A stretch of 64,000 nucleotides of DNA, taken from Streptomyces thermolilacinus SPC6. Lineage in GTDB: Bacteria; Actinomycetota; Actinomycetes; Streptomycetales; Streptomycetaceae. The stretch lies in NCBI RefSeq assembly GCF_000478605.2, contig NZ_ASHX02000001.1, positions 2,767,895 to 2,831,894 on the forward strand. Reading direction: 5' to 3'. Below are positions 25,647 through 33,227 of this stretch, piece after piece. Both the position numbers and the translations under genes were made by a program. The notes beneath the pieces were generated by a model. It was given only the letters and a program-made list of their open reading frames with translations, had not been told where the DNA came from and searched no databases. The number at the start of each line of letters is the position of its first letter. The first letter of the stretch is position 1.

Positions 25647-26948
25647 CTACTTCCTCAGCTTGAGCCACTTCTCGCTGGTCGCGATCGCCTTCAGCTCGTC
25701 GATGGAGAACGCCGGTTCCGCGCGCGTGGCGGGAGCGGCCTGGTCGCCGGTGTTGAACGCGGACACGACGACCCGGTAACCGCCGGGGCGGATCGTGTCC
25801 ACCGTCCACATGACGACGCCCTCGCCCCCCTTCTCGCCGGGCTGCTGCCGTACAACGACCTTGGTGCCGTCCGGCAGCAGCTCGTACGTGCCGTCCGGGA
25901 ACAGCTCGCCTTCGGCGCCCGTCATGTCGGGCTGCGCGTTGACCTGCATGAGGCTCTTGCCCTTGCCGTCGTCGACGACGGCGAACGCGTACCCGTCCTG
26001 GCCGCCCTTGTCGGACACGGTCAGCTCCTTGGGCAGCAGGGACAGCAGCGTGGGCCGCACGGCCGCGCCGTTGAATGCGGCCCGTGCGGCACCGTCGGCG
26101 TCCGGCTTCACGGGCTTGGCGGGCTTCGCCGGGGAGGCCGACGCGCCGGGCGAGGGCGTCCCCGCCGGGACCCGGAGTGCCTCCAGGACGGGCGCCCACG
26201 CCGTGTGGGTGACGATGCGCTTCAGCTCGGCGGGGCCGAACGGCGGGTCGGTGCGGGAGACGGCCGCGCCCTTCTGGGCGGGGGCGTTCCAAGTGCTGAG
26301 GTCCACGACCAGGCCGTCCTCGGCGAGGAGGGTGGCCCGCCAGTTCTTCGTCTCCTCGCGGCGGTCCGGGTACTCGTAGCCCTGGAGGATCACCAGTCGC
26401 CCGCCGGACACGTCCTCGGCGGTGCAGGCGTCGTACGGGACGGACTCCTTGTCCGGGCACGTGGAGAAGCCCTTGTCGCCGGGGGGCGCCTGGAAGAAGC
26501 CGACGCCGACGGCCGCCTTGCCCTGGCCGTCGTCGTAGACGCCGCTCAGCATCGGCCCCAGCGGGTCCCCGGTGCCGCGCGCCACGACGTCCGTCAGCCG
26601 CCCGCCCGGCGGGAGCGTCTGGCGGAATGTCGCGACCAGCGCGTCCTGGTCCACCGGGGGCGCCAGGGGGTTCCTCGCGACAGCGGGCGGCGCCGCGGCG
26701 ACCGACGCCTGCTCCACCGCGCCGCCGAGCGTACCCGTGGCGTACGCGCCGCCGACGCCGACCACGGCGAGCGCCAGCACGCTCCCGGTCACCGTCCAGG
26801 CCCGGCGGCGCACGACGCGGCGCCGCCCGCGCACCAGCCCTCCGGCCACCAGACCGTCCCTGTCGTCCGCCTCGAACCCGTCGCCGGCGCGGCGCAGGGC
26901 GACGGTGAGACCGTCCTCGAAGTGCTCGTCGTTGTCTTCGGCAGGCAT
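25647..26948 (-). CDS. Membrane-anchored partner of the ECF sigma factor
   Basis: A 433-residue protein with a cytoplasmic N-terminus of about 50 residues, one transmembrane helix (VTGSVLALAVVGVGGAYAT, about 53-72) and a large extracytoplasmic Lys/Pro-containing domain. It starts 49 bp after the sigma factor gene on the same strand. The topology suits an anti-sigma or signal-sensing role, but there is no recognisable zinc anti-sigma motif, so this is inference from position. Confidence 0.7.
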   Translation of the reverse strand: MPAEDNDEHFEDGLTVALRRAGDGFEADDRDGLVAGGLVRGRRRVVRRRAWTVTGSVLALAVVGVGGAYATGTLGGAVEQASVAAAPPAVARNPLAPPVDQDALVATFRQTLPPGGRLTDVVARGTGDPLGPMLSGVYDDGQGKAAVGVGFFQAPPGDKGFSTCPDKESVPYDACTAEDVSGGRLVILQGYEYPDRREETKNWRATLLAEDGLVVDLSTWNAPAQKGAAVSRTDPPFGPAELKRIVTHTAWAPVLEALRVPAGTPSPGASASPAKPAKPVKPDADGAARAAFNGAAVRPTLLSLLPKELTVSDKGGQDGYAFAVVDDGKGKSLMQVNAQPDMTGAEGELFPDGTYELLPDGTKVVVRQQPGEKGGEGVVMWTVDTIRPGGYRVVVSAFNTGDQAAPATRAEPAFSIDELKAIATSEKWLKLRK

Positions 26949-26997
26949 GCGATCACCAACTCCGGTCCATGGAATACGTGAGTGTGCGACGAACGGG

Positions 26998-27531
26998 TCA
27001 GCGGGCGGCGTACTCGGCGATGCCGCCGCCGAGCCGCTCCCGGAGCCGGGCCAGTGCCCGCACCGACCGGGTGCGTACGGCGGCGGAGCTCACCTGCATG
27101 GCCTGGGCGGTCTCCTCGATGCTGCGGTCCTCCCAGTAGCGCAGCACGATGACCGCCCGGTCCTTGGGCGGCAGCTCGGCGAGTGCGTCGAGCAGCGCGA
27201 CCCGCAGCGCCGGGTCGTCCCCGGCCGTGCGGGCGTGCGCGCTGTCGGGCAGTTCGCCGAGCGGCCGTTCCCCGGCCGAGCGGCGCCGCCGGTGACTCAG
27301 GAAGGCACGGACGAGAACGGTCTGGGCGTACGCCGCCGGGTTGTCGATCCGTGCCGCGCGGCCGATCAGGCCGGTGCGTCCCCACAGGGCGTACATCCGG
27401 CCGAGCGTCTCCTGCACCAGGTCCTCGGCGAGGTGGGTGTCGCCGCTGGTGAGCAGGCAGGCCGAGCGGAACAGGTGCCCGGATCGTCCGGCGGCGAACT
27501 CCAGGAACTCGTCCGTACGGGACCGTCTCAT
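26998..27531 (-). CDS. SigE-family ECF RNA polymerase sigma factor
   Basis: A 177-residue sigma-70 family member. Region 2 reads FRSACLLTSGDTHLAEDLVQETLGRMYALW. Region 4 reads LAELPPKDRAVIVLRYWEDRSIEETAQAMQVSSAAVRTRSVRALARLRE. It belongs to the actinobacterial SigE-family group (not the cell-envelope SigE protein itself). It is followed by a membrane protein gene that is probably its regulator. Confidence 0.92.
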   Translation of the reverse strand: MRRSRTDEFLEFAAGRSGHLFRSACLLTSGDTHLAEDLVQETLGRMYALWGRTGLIGRAARIDNPAAYAQTVLVRAFLSHRRRRSAGERPLGELPDSAHARTAGDDPALRVALLDALAELPPKDRAVIVLRYWEDRSIEETAQAMQVSSAAVRTRSVRALARLRERLGGGIAEYAAR

Positions 27532-27686
27532 GCCCTCCCCTTCGCACCGCTGTCGTCGTTCACCCCACTGACGCGGTGGGCGCCGGAGAATGTTTCACCC
27601 CGTACGGAATCGTTTCCGCGAACGCCCCGCACGCGCGCGTGGCTCCGAGGAAGCCGCACGTGTCCGACCCCGCACGGGTACGCGCG

Positions 27687-27730
27687 CGGGCGGGCCCCGC
27701 TTCCGTGGCTACGGATGCGGGGCCCGCCCG
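27687..27730 (-). terminator. Terminator after the first rodlin gene
   Basis: The stem CGGGCGGGCCCCGC with a perfect complement continues through TTCCGT/ACGGAT to a 4-nt loop. It lies 25 bp past the rodlin stop. Confidence 0.75.
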
Positions 27731-27754
27731 GACACTCACCGGTCACATGAGGCG

Positions 27755-28144
27755 TCAGCCGATGGCGGCGGCACCGTTCTCGGAGATGACGTTCTCCAGG
27801 ATGTGCGACAGGGCGGCGTCGCCCTTGACCGCGGTGGAGTTCTCCACGCACTGCTGGTTCTGCGTGTCGTTCAGGATGTCCTGGACACCGATGTTGATCA
27901 GGCCCACGACGTTCTGGACGTCGGCCTGGATCGGCACGCCGAGGCACGGCTTGTTCAGCGTGCCCTGGATGAGGCCCATCTGCGGGCTCATGTGGCCGCC
28001 GGTCACGGTGTTGCCGTAGGCCTGCTTGGAGAAGTTGCCGTTCTGCGTCTCCACGTTGTGGTCGCCCACGGCGGCGGCCATCGGGGCACCCGCACCCAGG
28101 ACGGCCGCGGCGATACCGGCGCCAGCCAGAACCTTCTTGATCAT
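27755..28144 (-). CDS. rdl: Rodlin protein, copy 1
   Basis: A 129-residue secreted surface protein. Signal peptide MIKKVLAGAGIAAAVLGAGAPMAAA, then a mature part with MSPQMGLIQGTLNKPC, VVGLINIGVQDILNDTQNQQC and a C-terminal HILENVISENGA. Rodlins arrange chaplin amyloid fibrils into the paired-rod layer on aerial hyphae and spores. AGAAGG precedes the ATG. Its leader is very like that of copy 2, but its upstream lacks the SigBldN-like promoter found there. Confidence 0.93.
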   Translation of the reverse strand: MIKKVLAGAGIAAAVLGAGAPMAAAVGDHNVETQNGNFSKQAYGNTVTGGHMSPQMGLIQGTLNKPCLGVPIQADVQNVVGLINIGVQDILNDTQNQQCVENSTAVKGDAALSHILENVISENGAAAIG

Positions 28145-28296
28145 GGTTGATCCTTCTCGTCGAGAGACCCGGCGTCCGGGTCGTCCTGCCGCACCCCTGG
28201 TGGGCGCATGGTCGAAAGGTGGAGCAGTGGCCGCGGGGCCACGAGAGGCGCGGCCCGCGGGACGTTCCGCCCGCGCGGACCGGCCGCGGCACGTCG

Positions 28297-28686
28297 TCAG
28301 TCGACGGCGACGGCGCCGTTCTCGGAGAGGACGTTCTCCAGGATGTGCGACAGGGCGCTGTCGCCCTTGACCGCGGTGGAGTTCTCCGCGCACTGCTGGT
28401 TCTGCGTGTCGTTCAGGATGTCCTGGACACCGATGTTGAGCAGGCCCACGACGTTCTGGACGTCGGCCTGGACCGGCAGACCCAGGCACGGCTTGTTGAA
28501 CGAGCCCTGGATGAGCCCGATCTGCGGGCTCATGTACCCGCCCGTGTACGTGTTGCCGTAGGACTGCGTGGCGAAGTTGCCGTTCTGCGTCTCCACGCCG
28601 TGGTCGCCGACGGCGGCGGCCATGGGCGCGCCGGCGCCGAGGACGGCCGCGGCGACGCCGGCCGTAGCCAGAGCCTTCTTGATCAT
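28297..28686 (-). CDS. rdl: Rodlin protein, copy 2
   Basis: A 129-residue paralogue of the adjacent rodlin, the same length and highly similar throughout (MSPQIGLIQGSFNKPC, NIGVQDILNDTQNQQC). Signal peptide MIKKALATAGVAAAVLGAGAPMAAA. Likely secreted into the spore and hypha coat. It is upstream of copy 1 in the same direction with a SigBldN-like promoter, so the pair may form one transcription unit. Confidence 0.93.
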   Translation of the reverse strand: MIKKALATAGVAAAVLGAGAPMAAAVGDHGVETQNGNFATQSYGNTYTGGYMSPQIGLIQGSFNKPCLGLPVQADVQNVVGLLNIGVQDILNDTQNQQCAENSTAVKGDSALSHILENVLSENGAVAVD

Positions 28687-28732
28687 TTAAGTGATCCTTC
28701 TCGTCGAGAGACCCGGTCTCGGGTCGCCCTGC

Positions 28733-28760
28733 CCAACAGTGCGGCGCTGTTTAGGTTGCG
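28733..28760 (-). promoter_or_regulatory. SigBldN-like promoter for the rodlin genes
   Basis: Read on the minus strand: CGCAAC, 16 bases, TGTTGG, ending about 45 bp before the rodlin start. The SigBldN consensus is CGTAAC-N16-CGTTGA. BldN is known to drive rodlin and chaplin genes in Streptomyces. Confidence 0.6.
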
Positions 28761-28894
28761 CCAGGTCACCCGAAGGGCTCAATCGACGAATAAAGGCCCA
28801 GAATTTGAATGATGATAGTACGAAGAAGGAGGCGGTTCCGGGGGGACCGGGCAGGCATGTGGATGGTTCGCCACCGGCGGGGTACTCATATTTC

Positions 28895-29275
28895 ATGAAC
28901 GCTCTCATCACGAACAGCGCGGAATTCGCCGCGAAAGATCACGTCGTCGGGATCGGCCCGCTGGTCGCCGGCATCCTCCTCGTCGGGTTCCTCATCGGCG
29001 CGTTCTGGCTGGGCCGTCGGATCTGGACCAAGGAGCCCGCTCCCCCGACCCCCGAGGAGCAGCCGCACCGTCCGCCGGACTCGGGGCTGCCCGGCGAGGT
29101 GGAGGGCTACCGCAGGCCCGCCGAGATGCCGAAGGGTGAGCGGCGGATGATGCCGTACGAGCTGAAGCACGAGAACACCGAGCCGGACACGTCCCCCGTG
29201 TCGGACGACGACCGCAAGTGGCGGGGCGCCCCGAGCGGCGGCTTCGGCAGCGGCGGCCCCACGACGGGCAACTGA
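28895..29275 (+). CDS. DUF6479-like small membrane protein
   Basis: A 126-residue protein with one transmembrane helix (VGIGPLVAGILLVGFLIGAFWLGRRIW, about 19-44) and a hydrophilic cytoplasmic tail rich in Pro, Glu and Arg (EVEGYRRPAEMPKGERRMMPYELKHEN), ending in Gly/Ser. It matches Streptomyces proteins labelled DUF6479; the function is unknown. Divergent from the rodlins across about 200 bp, where a single regulatory region may serve both. Confidence 0.75.
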   Translation: MNALITNSAEFAAKDHVVGIGPLVAGILLVGFLIGAFWLGRRIWTKEPAPPTPEEQPHRPPDSGLPGEVEGYRRPAEMPKGERRMMPYELKHENTEPDTSPVSDDDRKWRGAPSGGFGSGGPTTGN

Positions 29276-29663
29276 CCTCGCCCTGCGGGCCACGCCCTGA
29301 ACCAGGCGCGCGGCCCTTGCAGGCCTGCCCCGCCCGGAACCGGCCCCCCTGCGGCCGAGCCCCGGCGCGGGGCACATCCCTGCGGGCCCGCGCAGCCCTG
29401 CGGCCCGCACCAGCCTGCGGGCCGAAGCCCCGCTGCCACGCTCGCGCCGCCCTGCGGCCGCCTCGCTGTGGGCATCCTCGGCTGTGGCGTCCGGTCCGCC
29501 GCGGGGTCCCGGTCGAAGTCCTGCCGCCCCGCAGGAGCCCGCCCACAACCGGGACGGGGTCAGCCAGCCGCAGGCGAGGCGCGCGGCGGACACGGCCAGG
29601 GGCCACGAGGGCCCAGTGTGGCGCATGGGTGGGGGGAAGGGGGGCACCCGAGGGGGCATGGTG
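29276..29663. other. Gene-free stretch with repeated CCTGCGG motifs
   Basis: No supported gene. CCTGCGGG or CCTGCGGC recurs at least six times between 29280 and 29460, alternating with GGGCCCGC-type sequence. Around 29540-29575 is a segment (CCCGCCCACAACCGGGACGGGG) resembling interspersed intergenic repeats I associate with other Streptomyces. The last part carries the P450 ribosome binding site. Confidence 0.6.
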
Positions 29664-31001
29664 ATGATGGAAACGACGGGTCCCACGCGGGTCTCCGCCC
29701 GAGACGCGGCCCGCATCGCCGCCGTAGTCGTCGCACCCACCCTCGCCGCGGGCGTGATCCTCCGCCGTCGCGGCGGCATGGCACTCGCCGAGCGGTACGC
29801 GGTGGACCGCCGGGCCATCGGCCTGCTGGCCGAGCTGCGGCGCCGCTACGGCCCCGGCCCCCTGCGCGCGGACGTCGCGGGCCGCCACTTCGCGCTGGTG
29901 CTCCGCCCCGACGACGCCGTACGCGTCCTGGACGCCACCCCGGACCCGTACACCCCCGCCACGCGCGAGAAGCGGGCCTCGCTGGAGCAGTTCCAGCCGC
30001 ACGGGGTGCTGGTCTCGCGGGGCCCCGAACGGGCCGCGCGGCGGGCCCTCAACGAGTCCGCCCTGGAGACCGGCAACCAGCTGCACAGCCTCGCGCCCCG
30101 GATGGTCCGCGTCGTGCGCGAGGAGTCCGGGCTGCTGCTGCGGGAGGTCGCCGCCGACGCGGGCGAACTCGGCTGGGACGACTTCACGGCGGCCTGGGAC
30201 CGCACTGTGCGGCGGGTCACCCTCGGCGACGGCGCCCGCGACGACACGGCTCTCACGGCCATGCTGGGCCGCCTGCGCGCCGCCGCCAACTGGTCCGTCG
30301 CCGCCCCGCGCCGCACCGGCCTGCGGGAGCGCTTCGAGCAGCGGCTCGGCGCCCACGTCGAGCGAGCCGAGGCGGGCAGTCTCGCCGCCGCGCTGGGCGC
30401 CACCCCCGCCGGGCCCGGCCTGGACCCGGCCGGTCAGGTGCCGCACTGGCTGTTCGCGTTCGACGCTGCCGGCATCGCCGCGTTCCGCGCCCTGGCGCTG
30501 CTGGCCACCCACACGGCGCAGGACGCGCAGGTCCGCAACGAGATGGCCGTCACCGACCTGACCGAGCCACACCTGATGCCGTACACGCGCGCGTGCGTCC
30601 TGGAATCCGTACGGCTCTGGCCGACCACGCCGTTCCTGCTGCGCGAGGCGGTGCGGGACACCGACTGGGGCGGCGGCACGCTCCCGACGGGCACGGAGTT
30701 CCTGATCTACACGCCGCTGTTCCACCGGGACGACGCGCTGCCGTACGCCGACCGGTTCACGCCCGAGATCTGGCTCGACGGGACCGCGCAGGACACGGCC
30801 GGGCTGTTCCCGTTCAGCGCGGGCCCCGGTGCCTGTCCGGGCGAGGACCTGGTGCTGTTCCTGACCTCCACGCTGCTCGCCGCACTCGTGGAGCGGCACA
30901 CCTACCTGCCGGACCGCCCCGGGCGGCTGCGTCCCGACCGGCCGCTGCCGCGCACCCTCGACCACTTCGGACTGCGGTTCGCGGTGCTCCCGAGCCGCTG
31001 A
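29664..31001 (+). CDS. Cytochrome P450
   Basis: A 445-residue monooxygenase. A hydrophobic N-terminal segment (ARIAAVVVAPTLAAGVIL) may attach it to the membrane, unusual for a bacterial P450. The ExxR motif is ESVRLWP, and the haem loop is FSAGPGACPGEDLV with the proximal Cys. The usual I-helix AGxxT is degenerate (FAFDAAGIAAFRAL), which may affect oxygen activation. Of several ATGs, 29664 sits best behind AGGGGG. The substrate is unknown; no redox partner is adjacent. Confidence 0.85.
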   Translation: MMETTGPTRVSARDAARIAAVVVAPTLAAGVILRRRGGMALAERYAVDRRAIGLLAELRRRYGPGPLRADVAGRHFALVLRPDDAVRVLDATPDPYTPATREKRASLEQFQPHGVLVSRGPERAARRALNESALETGNQLHSLAPRMVRVVREESGLLLREVAADAGELGWDDFTAAWDRTVRRVTLGDGARDDTALTAMLGRLRAAANWSVAAPRRTGLRERFEQRLGAHVERAEAGSLAAALGATPAGPGLDPAGQVPHWLFAFDAAGIAAFRALALLATHTAQDAQVRNEMAVTDLTEPHLMPYTRACVLESVRLWPTTPFLLREAVRDTDWGGGTLPTGTEFLIYTPLFHRDDALPYADRFTPEIWLDGTAQDTAGLFPFSAGPGACPGEDLVLFLTSTLLAALVERHTYLPDRPGRLRPDRPLPRTLDHFGLRFAVLPSR

Positions 31002-31100
31002 CCTGGGCTGCTGCGGCGGGTTACGGGAGTTCCGGTACGAGCCGAGCCGCTGTGACATGATGCGATTGTCCCGACACGCGCTGTGAACGGAAGGGTTGTC

Positions 31101-31313
31101 ATGACCTCAGGCACCGGAAAGTGGGAGCGCGTGCCTCCCGCTCGCCCCGGCCACGGGGGCGCCGCGGCCCCCGCCCGCTACGGGGGCGCGGACGCGGCAC
31201 CGCTGTTCGCGGCGCTGGCCCGCGAGTGGCGCTCCAAGGGCCGCGTGGTCCCCGGAGCACGGGACCACGAGTGGGAACTCCTCATGGGCCGCCCGGCGTG
31301 GCCGGGGCGCTGA
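31101..31313 (+). CDS. Small hypothetical protein
   Basis: A 70-residue protein starting MTSGTGKWERVPP, with a Pro/Ala/Gly-rich first half and a C-terminal FAALAREWRSKGRVVPGARDHEWELLM. GGAAGGG five bases upstream supports the start. Similar small ORFs occur in Streptomyces, but I do not recognise a family or function. Confidence 0.6.
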   Translation: MTSGTGKWERVPPARPGHGGAAAPARYGGADAAPLFAALAREWRSKGRVVPGARDHEWELLMGRPAWPGR

Positions 31314-31537
31314 CCGCCCGTCACCGCTCCACGCGCGCGTGAGGCACTTGCCCTTCCGCTCCTAGTCCCTTGGGAGAAAAGCCGGTTGGCGTTCGAGTGA
31401 ATCCCGGTCGGGCTCTGTTTCGCAGGTGTCCTTTCGGTGCCCTATTCGTTGTGGTTGTTTGCGGCGGCAGCCGGGTCTGCGGGCCCGTGGGTCACGAAAT
31501 CCGTGGCATGTCTCCGCTGCGGAAAGGGAGCCGATAA

Positions 31538-31771
31538 ATGAAGTGCAAGAAGGCCGTTGTGGCCGTTGCCGGTATGTTCCTCGCCGTGGGTGCCGCCGCT
31601 CCGGCGGTCGCCGACGCGAGCGCCAACGGTGCGGCGGTGGGTTCCCCGGGCGTGCTGTCCGGCAATGTCGTCCAGGTGCCGATCCACATCCCGGTCAACA
31701 TCTGTGGCAACACCATCAACATCATCGGGCTGCTGAACCCGACGTTCGGCAACGTCTGCATCAACGACTGA
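31538..31771 (+). CDS. chp: Short chaplin
   Basis: A 77-residue secreted amyloid-forming surface protein. Signal peptide MKCKKAVVAVAGMFLAVGAAAPAVA, then a single chaplin domain: GVLSGNVVQVPIHIPVNICGNTINIIGLLNPTFGNVCIND, with two cysteines 17 residues apart. It has no sortase signal, so it is a short chaplin of the ChpD-H type, released and assembled on the hyphal surface. GGGAG precedes the ATG. The mature part is nearly identical to the chaplin at 47131. Confidence 0.95.
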   Translation: MKCKKAVVAVAGMFLAVGAAAPAVADASANGAAVGSPGVLSGNVVQVPIHIPVNICGNTINIIGLLNPTFGNVCIND

Positions 31772-31793
31772 CGCAGCGGCACCACACGGCGGG

Positions 31794-31830
31794 AAGCCGG
31801 CCCCGGAGGAGTCTCCCGGGGCCGGCTTTT
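31794..31830 (+). terminator. Terminator after the first chaplin
   Basis: A 13-bp stem AAGCCGGCCCCGG and complement, followed by TTTT, 23 bp past the chaplin stop. Confidence 0.85.
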
Positions 31831-31898
31831 CCCTGTCTCGGTACAGCGGTACAGCGGTACAGCGGTTCGGCGGCCGGATGCCGAGGCGCCGGTGCGAC

Positions 31899-33227
31899 TC
31901 AGCCCCGCGCGCGTACCCCGGCGGGGCGGCCACCGACCGTGTCCGCGGGCCAAGTCCGGGCGCCCGGCAGCGCCACCGGGCGCCGCGCGGCACCGAGCCG
32001 CCGCTCCACGCCCCGTACGAGCCGCTCCGCGGTGTGGGCGGCGCCGTACACGAAACGCATCGCGGGGCCGTACGAGGGGGCCGTCAGGAGCCCCGCGAGG
32101 AACAGTCCGGGGTGCGACGACTCGAAGTGGCCGCTCACCTCGGGGGCGCCGCTCGCGCCGACCGTGCGCAGCGCGGCGCGCACGTCCTCCGGCAGCACGT
32201 CCACGCGGTCGAGGCGCGGGGCGAAACCGGTCGCCGCGATGACGTGGTCGGTCACCACCTCCGTCGTCGGCGCCCCCTGACCGCTGGTGTCGGCGAGGGT
32301 GAGCCGTACGCGGTCCCCGCGCGGCCCGCCGGGTGCGGCCGCCACGACGGCCTTGCCGAGCCGTACGTCCGGCACGGCGTCGAAGCGGGGCCGCAGCCAC
32401 CAGGCGCCGGCCGGGCCCAGGGCGGTGTCGAAGAGGCGCTCGCGGGTCGTGTCGGGCAGGCGCCGGAAGATGCCCGGCGTGCGCGCGTACAGCATGTTCC
32501 TCCAGCCGCAGCCGAGCCCGGTGTGCGGGGCGAGCGCGGTCTCCCAGGGGCCCCGTCGCAGGGCCGGCGGGACGGTGTTCCACACGAGTTGGCCGGAGCG
32601 GGCCACCACGCGCGCGTGGGCGCCGAACTCGGTGAGGAGCGCAGCCGTCTCCAGGGCGGCCTGGCCCGCGCCCAGGACGGTCACGTCCCTGCCCGCGAAG
32701 GCCGTCAGGTCGGCGTGGTCGCTGCTGTGGGTCGCCAGGTGCGGCATCAGCGGGCGCAGTACGGCCGGTACGTCGGTGAACGGCATGACGCCCAGCGCGA
32801 GCGCCACCGTGCGGGCACCGGTCACCTCGCCGTCCTCGGTGGTGACGGCGAAGCCGCCGTCGGGCCGGGGCCGGACGGCGGTGACGGTACGGGGATCGAC
32901 GGCGGGCACGGCGTGCCGGGCGAACCACTCGCCGTACGCGGTGAAGAACCCGACCGGCAGCGGAACGCCGTGCTCGGCGCGCACCCCGCGCGTGGCGGCG
33001 TACGCGGTGAGGCGGTACGCGCCGGACGGGTCGGAGAGGTCGGACGCCCACGGCTCGGACTTCAGGAGCATGCCGGGCGGCATGTCGCGCCAGGAGCTCA
33101 TCAGCCGTCCGTGGACGCGCACCTGGAGGCCGCGCGCCGCCGCGTGGGCGGCCACCGACAGTCCGTACGGGCCGGAGCCCACGATCAGCAGATCGTCGTC
33201 GTGCATCGATCGCACCGCTTTCGTCAT
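31899..33227 (-). CDS. FAD/NAD(P)-binding monooxygenase-like protein
   Basis: A 442-residue flavoprotein. The N-terminal dinucleotide fold is LLIVGSGPYGLSVAAHAAARG, and a second Rossmann motif VTVLGAGQAALETAALLTEFGA near residue 190 binds NAD(P)H. The ATG-type motif ATGFAPRLD lies near the C-terminus. The architecture resembles lysine/ornithine N-hydroxylases and related single-component monooxygenases. Its start overlaps the stop of the ATP-grasp gene (ATGA), so the two are coupled. The substrate is unknown. Confidence 0.82.
   Translation of the reverse strand: MTKAVRSMHDDDLLIVGSGPYGLSVAAHAAARGLQVRVHGRLMSSWRDMPPGMLLKSEPWASDLSDPSGAYRLTAYAATRGVRAEHGVPLPVGFFTAYGEWFARHAVPAVDPRTVTAVRPRPDGGFAVTTEDGEVTGARTVALALGVMPFTDVPAVLRPLMPHLATHSSDHADLTAFAGRDVTVLGAGQAALETAALLTEFGAHARVVARSGQLVWNTVPPALRRGPWETALAPHTGLGCGWRNMLYARTPGIFRRLPDTTRERLFDTALGPAGAWWLRPRFDAVPDVRLGKAVVAAAPGGPRGDRVRLTLADTSGQGAPTTEVVTDHVIAATGFAPRLDRVDVLPEDVRAALRTVGASGAPEVSGHFESSHPGLFLAGLLTAPSYGPAMRFVYGAAHTAERLVRGVERRLGAARRPVALPGARTWPADTVGGRPAGVRARG

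Noticed and set aside
23719..26460. 913-codon frame opposite the polymerase gene
   Set aside because: It is antisense to the polymerase and the sigma-partner region, has biased composition and shows no motifs.
31842..31865. Three TACAGCGG units after the first chaplin terminator
   Set aside because: A very short 8-bp tandem repeat with no link to a gene; probably slippage.
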